Source: Monodelphis domestica (Eukaryota > Chordata > Mammalia > Didelphimorphia > Didelphidae). From it: DNA of 64,000 nucleotides. Below are positions 56,518 through 64,000 of this stretch, piece after piece. The stretch is taken from NCBI RefSeq assembly GCF_027887165.1, contig NC_077228.1:107768043-107832042 (forward strand). Reading direction: 5' to 3'. A program made the translations under genes and the position numbers. How positions within the stretch are numbered: the first letter of the stretch is position 1; each line of letters begins with the position of its first letter. The notes below the pieces were generated by a model that was not told the DNA's origin, ran no database searches, and was given only the letters and a program-made list of their open reading frames with translations.

Positions 56518-57100
56518 GAGTGCTAAGCCTCCAGAGGCAGCAGAATCCTCTGGGCAGGCAAAGGCACTGGCCTTGGGGGGTGTACCTTGCAGGCAGAGCT
56601 GTGCCAGGCTCAAAGCATTGAACACAGGCAGCGGGAAAGCAGCTGGAGAGGGAGCGAAGAGCTGGCAGCCTGGACAGGATGGTTGAGACCCTCCAGATTG
56701 CTCCAGCATTCCAGGAGGTTTTGACCTCAGAGCACACCCAGCCCAACCCAGCTGAACTTAATCCCATCAAATGTCTTCAGAGCTCAGGGAAGCCAGGAAC
56801 CCTCTTCTCTCCCACCCAGAGTGCTAAGCCTCCAGCAGCAGTGGGAACCTCTGGACGGGCAAAGGAACTGGTCTAGAGGGTGTACCTTGCAGGCATGGCT
56901 GTGCTAGGCTCAGAGCATCGAATACAGGCAGCAGGGAAGGAGCTGGAGAGGGAGCACAGAGTTGGCAGCCTGGTCATAATGGTTGACACCCTCCATATTG
57001 CTCCAGACTTCCAGGAGGTTTTGGCCTCAAGGCATATCCAGCCAAACCCAGGTGAAATTAATCCCATAAAAACTCTTCAGAGGTCAGGGAAGCCCAAATT
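56518..57100 (+). repeat. L1 5'UTR tandem repeat, 301-bp unit
   Basis: 'gagtgctaagcctccag' starts at 56518 and again at 56819. The whole interval, including 'gggtgtaccttgcaggca' and a 'gttgaga/caccctcca' block, is repeated, giving two units and a partial third. The minus strand has matching duplicated open frames, which are repeat artefacts. Confidence 0.88.
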
Positions 57101-57261
57101 CCAACACCCCTCCCTCACTGACTGCTGGACTTTAATCCATTCAAAAGCCTCCAGAGGATAGGGAAACTCAAAATCTAACACTCCTCCCTCAGAGACTACA
57201 CTGAGAGATCTGACAAAGCTCCAAGAGGGAAGACAGACAAAAGGCCCCAAAACCAAAAAAT

Positions 57262-58364
57262 ATGAGAGGAGCAAGAGCACAGATAAATACGGGGAGCAAA
57301 GAAGGGGTAAATATGAGCAAACAACAGAAAAAGAAGAAAGAAACTAAAATTGACAGCTTCTGCACAGGCAACGAACCAAGAAAAACAATACACAGGAGGA
57401 GGCAAGTAATAAAACAGAAATCTCAGCAAATTGGATAAGGTTTTGGAAGAACTAAAAATGCAATTCAAAACACAATTAAGAGAGGCTGAAGACAACTGGG
57501 AAAAGAATTTAAAAACTAAAATAAGTCATCTGGAAACAGAAAATGCTATCTTGAAAGCCAAAATCAACCAGCTTGAAAATGAGGCAAAGGAAATGAAAGA
57601 TGAGGCAAAGAAGATGAAAAATAAGGCAAAGGAGATGAGAGATGAGGTAAAGAGAATGAAAGATGACTTCCAAAGAAAATCATACCAGAAGGAGAAGGAT
57701 GACCAAAAAGCCAGGGATGAAATCCTGTCTTTAAGAACCAGAATACAACAACTAGAATTAAGTGACCTCACAAGACAGAAGGACACTATAAAACAAAAGC
57801 AAAAGAATGAAAAAAATTGAGAAAAATATGAAACATCTCATTCACAAAACAGTATTTAGAAAATTGTTCAAGGAGAGATAATTTAAGAATCACTGGTCTA
57901 CCAGAAGACCATGACAAAAAAAAAAAAGCCTGGATATAATACTACAGGAAATTATTCACGAAAACTTCCATGATATTCTAGAACAAGAGGGAAAGGTGGA
58001 GATTGAAAGAATTCACAGATCACCTCCTGTACTTAATCCCCAACTAACAACACCCGGGAATGTTATAGCCAAATTAAAGAACTATCAGACCAAAGAAAAA
58101 ATATCACAAGCAGCCAAGAAGAAGTCATTCAGATACCATGGAACCATAGTAAGGATAACACAGGAGATCGGCTGCATCTACACTGAAGGACAGAAAGGCA
58201 TGGAATATGATATTCTGGAAATCAAGGGAACTAGGTCTACAACCAAGAATCAACTACCCAGCAAAACTGACTATATTCTTACAAGGGAAAGTATGGTCAT
58301 TCAACAAAATATAAGAATTCCAAGAATTTGTAAAGAAAAGACCAGACCTGAACAGAAAATTTGA
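57262..58364 (+). pseudogene. L1 ORF1 (copy e), broken
   Basis: ATG at 57262 (MRGARAQINTGSKEGVNMSK), then a change of frame before 57431. A coiled coil spans 57431-57820 with heptads such as EMKDEAKKMKNKAKEMRDEV; a further break is followed by the RRM and C-terminal domain (IERIHRSPPVLNPQLTTPGN) to about 58390. The coiled coil differs from copy d by one lost and one gained seven-residue block. Confidence 0.85.
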
Positions 58365-58835
58365 TGCCCAAGCACAGAACTCAAGAGAATCATCAAAAGG
58401 TAATTTAAAAAGAGGGGGAAAAAAGAAAAACAAAACAAAAAAACACACTTTTTTAAAAGAGACTCAAAAAAGTTAAAATGATATGTATCCCTATAAGAAA
58501 AGAGGTTATTAGCAACCCTTAAAAATTGTTATTTTCCACTGGGCAGCTAGAAGAATTAAATTTAGAGGGAACAGTGACAAAATGTATAGGATGAAATGAC
58601 AAGACATAAAGAGGTATATATGTATGCATAAATGCATATACGTGTGTATAGATATATATGTACACATATATTCAACTAGAGCTAAAAAAGAGGTTAATAC
58701 TAAAAGAAATGGGAAAAGAAACAAAAGTGGGTAAATTTTTATGTCACAAAGAAGCTCATGGTGGGAGGGGGAGAACATCAATACACTGGAAGGGTAAAGA
58801 GGATGAAGAGAGTAAATACTTAACTATTAAATGAA

Positions 58836-59418
58836 TTTTTTTAAGTTTTTAAACATTATTTTATTTGATCATTTTCATACATTATTCATTGGAAAAAGAG
58901 ATCATTTTCTTTTCCTCCCCCTTTCCCCCTCCTGTAACCCCTCCCCTAGCCGATGATTCCACTGGGTATAACATGTGTCCTTGCTCCAAACCCATTTCCT
59001 TGTTGTTGGTATTTGCATTTGGGTGCTCATTTAGTGTCTCTCCTCAATCATATCCACTCAACCCCTGTAGTCAAGCAGTTGTGTTTCCTCAGTGTTTTTA
59101 CTCCCACAGTTTGTCCTCTGCTTGTGGATAGTGTTTTTTTTTTTTTTTCTCATAGGTCCCTGCAGATTGTTCAGGGACATTGCATTGACACTAATGGAGA
59201 AGTCCATTACATTCAATTGTACCACAGTGTCTCAGTCTCTGTTTACAATGTTCTCCTGGTTCTGCTCCTTTCACTCTGCATCACTTCCTGGAGGTTCCAG
59301 TCTCCATGGAATTCCTCCACTTTATTATTCCTTTGAGCACAATAGTATTCCATCACCAACATACACCACAATTTGTTCAGCCATTCCCCAATTGAAAGGC
59401 ATCCCCTCATTTTCCATT
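58836..59418 (-). mobile_element. L1 3'-end fragment nested in the spacer of copy e
   Basis: About 580 bp of L1 3'UTR and the ORF2 end (FNWGMAEQ-like frame near 59380), starting at a T-run. On its right the copy e spacer resumes with 'attgacccaaagatggaaga'. Confidence 0.85.
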
Positions 59419-59718
59419 TTAATTGACCCAAAGATGGAAGAACAATCTAACCCATTGGGGCAGAGAATAGATTTGTGCCTCATAGGGGAGTAGAAGGGTA
59501 ACAAATGGACTGGTGGGGAAGGAAGCAATACAAGGGAGGGCGAGGGTGGGGGTAGTTTTAGAAAGACTGCAAGGCAAATAAGGGGGTAAATAAGAAAGGA
59601 AGAGGGTAGAAAGGGAAATAAAATAAGAGTGGAAAATAGGGGGATTGACTAAAAACAGATATTTGTGTAGAAGGAAATAGTGAAAGAAGAAAAGGCAGAA
59701 CCAGGAGTAGAAATCAAA

Positions 59719-61545
59719 ATGCTGGGAAATACACAGCTAGTAATCATAACTCTGAATGTGAATGGAATGAACTCACACATAAAATGCAAGTGAATAGCAG
59801 AGTGGATTGGAATCCAAAACCCTACCATATGCTGTCTACAAGAAACACATATAAGGAAGGTAAATATGCCATAGGGTGAAAGTAAGAGGATGGAGCCAAA
59901 TCTATTGGGTATCAACTGATAAAAAGAAGGCAGGAGTTGCAAACATGATATCTGCCAAAGCCAAAGCCAAAATAAATCTAGTTAAAAGAGATTGGGAAGG
60001 TAATTACATCCTGATAATAGGCAGTATAAACAATGAGGAAATATCAGTACTCAACATGTATGCACCAAATGGCATAGAATCCAGATTTTTAAAGGATAAA
60101 CTAGTGAAACTCAAGGATGAAATAGATAAAAAAACAATACTAGTGGGACACCTGAACCTTCCTCTATCTGAACAAGATAAATCAAACCAAAAAATAAATG
60201 AGAAAGAGGTAAGAGAAGTGAATGGAATCTTAGAAAAATTAGAGTTAGTAGATATGTGGAGAAAAATAAATAGGGACAAAAAGGAATACACCTTCTTTTC
60301 AGCAGCACATGGTATATTCACAAAAATTGACCATGTGTTAGGGCATAAAAACATTGCAAACAAATGCAAAATACCAGAAATAATAAATGCAACCTTCTCA
60401 GATCACAATGCAATGAAAATAATAATTAGAAAGTGTGCATGGAAAGGTAAATGAAAAATTAATTGGAAATTAAACAATACGATTCTCCAAAACTGGTTAG
60501 TTAAAGAACAAATCATAGAAACCATTAATAACTTCACTGAAGAAAATGACAATGATGAGACATCCTTTCAAAACCTATGGGATGCAGCCAAAGCAGTACT
60601 CAGGAGGAAATTTATATCCTTGAGTTCATATATTAACAAATTAAGGAGGGCAGAGGTCAATGAATTGGGCGTGCAAATTAAAAAACTAGAAAGTAACAAC
60701 AAATTAAAAATCCACAGATGAAGACTAAATTAGAGGTCCTAAAATCAAAGGAGACATTAATAAAATTGAAAGTCAGAGAATTATTGATTTAATCAATAAG
60801 GCTAAAGACAAAGTACTGGTCAGTCTAATTAAAAAAAAATGAAAGAAGAAAACCAAATTGATTGTATCCAAGATGAAAAGGGAGACTTCACCTCTAATGA
60901 AGAGGAGATTAAGGCAATCATTAAAAATTATTATGTCCAATTATATGGCAACAAATATGGTAATCTAGGGGATATAGATGAATACTTACAAAAATATAAA
61001 TTGCCTAGAGTAACAGAGGAAGAAATAGATTACCTAAACAACCTCATATCAGAAAAAGAAATTGAAAGAGCCATCAAAGAACTCCCTAAGAAAAAACCCC
61101 CAGGTCCTGATAGATTCACAAATGTATTCTATCAAACATTCAAAGAACAACTAATCCCAATATTATACAAACTATTTGATGGAATAAGCCAAGGAGGAGT
61201 TCTTCCAAATTCATTTTATGACACAAATATGGTACTGATCCCAAAGCCAGGCAGGTCCAAAATGGAGAAAGAAAACTATAGACAACTCTCCTTAATGAAT
61301 ATAGATGCAAAAATATCAAATAAGATACTAGCAAAAAGACTCCAGCAAGTCATCACCAGGGTTATTCACTATGATGAGATAGGAATTATACCAGGAATGC
61401 AAGGATGGTTCAATATTAGGAAAACAATCCACATAATTGATCATATTGACAAGCAAAGCAACAAAAACCACATGATTATCTCAATACATGCAGAAAAAGC
61501 CTTTGATAAAATACAATACCCATTCCTATTGAAAACACTAGAAAG

Positions 61546-61579
<34 letters not shown>

Positions 61580-63435
61580 TCTTAAATATAATAAACAGTA
61601 TCTGTCTAAAACCAAAGGCTAACATTATCTGCAATGGGGATAAACTAGAAGCCTTTCCAATAAGATCAGGAGTTAAACAAGGATGCCCATTATCACCTCT
61701 ATTATTTAACACAGTACTAGAAACACTAGCAGTAGCAATTAGAGAAGAAAAAGAAATTGAAGGTATTAAAATTGGCAATGGGGAGAAGAAGCTATCACTC
61801 TTTGCAGAGGATATGATGGTCTACTTAAAGAATCTTAGAGAATCAACCAAAAAGCTAATCGAAATAATCAACAACTTTAGCAGAGTTGCAGGATACAAAA
61901 TAAACCCACATAAGTCATCAACTTTTCTATATATCCCCAACCCATTTCAGCAGCAAGAATTAGAAAGAAAAATTCCATTTAAAATCACCCTGGACAATAT
62001 AAAATACTTACGAATCTATCTATCAGGACAAACACAGTAACTATATGAACACAACTACAAAACATTCTCCACACAATTAAAACTAGATATAAACAATTGG
62101 AAAAACATTGATTTCTCATGTTGGGAAGAACTAACATAATAAAAATGACAATCCTACCGAAATTAATTCACCTATTTAGTGACATACCCATTGAACTTCC
62201 AAAAAATTACTTTACTGATTTAGAAAAAACCTTAACAAAGTTCATTTGGAAGAACAAAGGATCAAGGATATCCAGGGAAATAATGAAAAAAATACAAAGG
62301 AAGGGGGCCTTGCAGTCCCAGATATCAAACTATACTATAAAGCAGAGGTCATCAAAACAATTTGTTACTGGCTAAGAGGCAGAAAGGAGGATCAGTGGAA
62401 TAGACTTGGGGTGAATGACCTCAGCAAGACAGTCTATGATAAGCCCAAAGATCCCAGTTTGTGGGACCAAAACCAACTATTTGATAAAAACTGCTGGGAA
62501 AATTGGAAGACAGTATGGGAGAGATTAGGTTTGGATCAACATCTCACACCCTACCCCACGATAAACTCAGAATGAGTGTATGATCTGAATATAAAGAAGG
62601 AAACTATAAGCAAATTAGGCCAACACAGAATAGTATACTTGTCAGATCCTTGGGAAAGGAAAAACTTTAAAACCAAGCAAGAGCTAGAGAAAAACCACAA
62701 AATGTAAAATCAAAATGTTTTGTACAAATAAAATGAATGCATCCAAAATTAGAAGGGAAGCAAAAAATTGGGAAACATTACAAAAGCCTCTGACAAAAGT
62801 CTAATTACTCAAATTTATAAAGAGCTAAACCAATTGTACAAAAAATCTAGCCATTCTCCAATTGATAAATGGGCAAGGGACATGAATAGGCAATTTTCAG
62901 TCAAAGAAATCAAGACTATTAATAAGCACATGAAAAAGTGTTCTAAATCTCTTATAATTAAAGAAATGCAAATCAAAACAACTCTGAGGTATCACCTCAC
63001 AACTAGCAGATTGGCTAACATGACAGTAACGGAAAGTAATGAATGCTGGAGGGGATGTGGCAAAGTTGGGACATTAATTCATTGCTGGTGGAGTTGTGAA
63101 TTGATCCAACCATTCTGGAGGGCAATTTGGAACTATGCCTAAAGGGTGATAAAAGACTGTCTGCCCTTTGATCCAGCTATAGCACTGCTGGGTTTGTACC
63201 CCAAAGAGATAATAAGGAAAAAGACATGTACAAAAATATTCATAGCTGCGCTCTTTGTGGTGGCAAAAAATTGGAAAATGAGGGGATGCCCTTCAATTTG
63301 GGAATGGCTAAACAAATTGTAGTATATGTTGATGATGGAATACTATTGGGTTCAAAAGAATAATAAAGTGGAGAAATTCCATAGGAGCTGGACCAACCTC
63401 CAGCAATTGATGTCGAGTGAGTGGAGCTGAACCAG
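59719..63435 (+). pseudogene. L1 ORF2 (copy e), broken
   Basis: ATG at 59719; endonuclease NMYAPNG near 60056 and SDHNAMK near 60400. The catalytic GDLN is changed to GHLN. RT region 60839-61585 is largely open ([18 protein letters not shown] near 61660), and FADD is changed to FAEDMMVY near 61803. The C-terminal zinc-knuckle [18 protein letters not shown] is intact near 63050. A (TA)n expansion interrupts the RT at 61549-61578. Several stops and frameshifts. Confidence 0.87.
61547..61580. repeat. (TA)n expansion inside the RT-coding region
   Basis: In other copies 'gaaagtata' is followed by 'ggaattacaagg'-like codons. Here they are replaced by a run of TA units with one TG interruption. Confidence 0.85.
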
Positions 63436-63739
63436 GAAAACATTATGCATAGAGACTGATACACTGTGGTACAATCGAATGTAATGGACTTATCCATTAG
63501 TGGAAATGCAGTGATCCTGAACAACTAGGAGGAATGTACAAGAAAAACTACTATCCACATTCAGAGGAAACCCTGTGGGAGTAAAAACACTGAAGGAAAA
63601 CAACTGCTTGAAAACATGGATAGAAGGGATATGGTTGGGGATGTAGAGTAAATGAACATTCTAGTGCAAACATCAACAGCATGGAAATAGGTTCTGATCA
63701 AGGGCACAAGTAATATTCAATGAAATGAGTAAATGGTCA

Positions 63740-63776
63740 TGGGCTGTGGGAAGGGTGGGTGGAGGGGAGGGAGGGA
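63740..63776 (+). promoter_or_regulatory. G-quadruplex-prone tract in L1 3'UTR
   Basis: Runs GGG, GGG, GGG, GGGG, GGG, GGG separated by one to four bases satisfy the usual quadruplex pattern. Similar tracts are known in mammalian L1 3'UTRs. Folding is not shown. Confidence 0.6.
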
Positions 63777-63862
63777 AATCATGTGATTATTGTAACCAAG
63801 GAATAATGATCTAAATTGACTAAATGAACTAATTCAAATGGAAAACAAAAACAAAAACAAAG

Positions 63863-64000
63863 TGCTAGTTAAATAGAAATAAAAAATAAATTATAATTAT
63901 AAAAGTATTTTATAACATTATAAATTAAGGATAATAATCATGCCATCTAAGCCACAATAATTACAGCAATTACAATAGAGAGGTATAAAGTGTTTTATGA
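63863..64000. other. AT-rich right edge, no feature
   Basis: Short A/T-rich sequence after the L1 tail; nothing recognised. Confidence 0.4.

Larger units (their letters stand above)
56272..63862 (+). mobile_element. Full-length L1 copy e (about 7.6 kb with a nested L1), inactive
   Basis: It starts near 'ggaggtggagtcaagatggc' and ends in an A-rich tail at about 63862. 5'UTR with a 301-bp tandem repeat, broken ORF1, spacer (with a nested minus-strand L1 fragment), broken ORF2 and a G-rich 3'UTR. Its 3'UTR matches L1 copy b, not copies a, d or f, so it is a second lineage. A clear target duplication was not found. Confidence 0.9.

Noticed and set aside
56462..57161. Paired similar open frames that look like a duplicated small gene
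   Set aside because: They lie in the 301-bp tandem repeat of an L1 5'UTR and on its antisense strand.

Overview
The window looks like genomic DNA of a marsupial mammal. It is AT-rich and built mostly of LINE-1 (L1) copies of at least two families, tRNA-derived SINEs with A- and B-box motifs, MIR/MON1-type SINEs, CR1/L3 relics and LTRs with TG...CA ends. The only host genes I can support are four exons of a renin-type aspartic protease (REN) and a broken KISS1 (kisspeptin) terminal exon, both on the minus strand. Marsupial origin is inferred from the repeat types; I cannot name the species.

Layout. 1-2.3 kb: old repeats and the KISS1 relic, which keeps the kisspeptin core but has in-frame stops. 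2.3-9.2 kb: three 5'-truncated L1s, two of them head to head, the third split by a solo LTR. 9.2-12.4 kb: mostly MIR relics. 12.46-19.54 kb: a full-length but decayed plus-strand L1 with a 14-bp target-site duplication. 19.6-36.9 kb: a nested pile. An LTR is cut by an old L1. That L1 hosts a nearly intact 6.4-kb L1 (ORF1 open, ORF2 broken by one frameshift in an A/T run) and a 583-bp element with a (TAG)n tail. A further long decayed L1 follows. 36.9-40.2 kb: SINEs, microsatellites, a CTCF-like motif and a 113-bp inverted repeat around a GGA tract. 40.28-52.9 kb: the last four coding exons of REN, with an 8.9-kb final intron swollen by L1s and another solo LTR. 53-56.3 kb: intronic or flanking DNA with SINEs and no recognisable exon. 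56.27-63.86 kb: a second full-length decayed plus-strand L1 whose 5'UTR carries a 301-bp tandem repeat.

Two points stand out. The renin-like gene has open exons and good splice sites, but the second catalytic motif reads ETG instead of DTG. KISS1 lies downstream of REN, whereas in human and mouse it lies upstream in the same orientation. Together they suggest a duplicated KISS1-REN block in which the KISS1 copy died and the renin copy lost its usual catalytic residue. That is an inference, and it can be tested on the flanking sequence.
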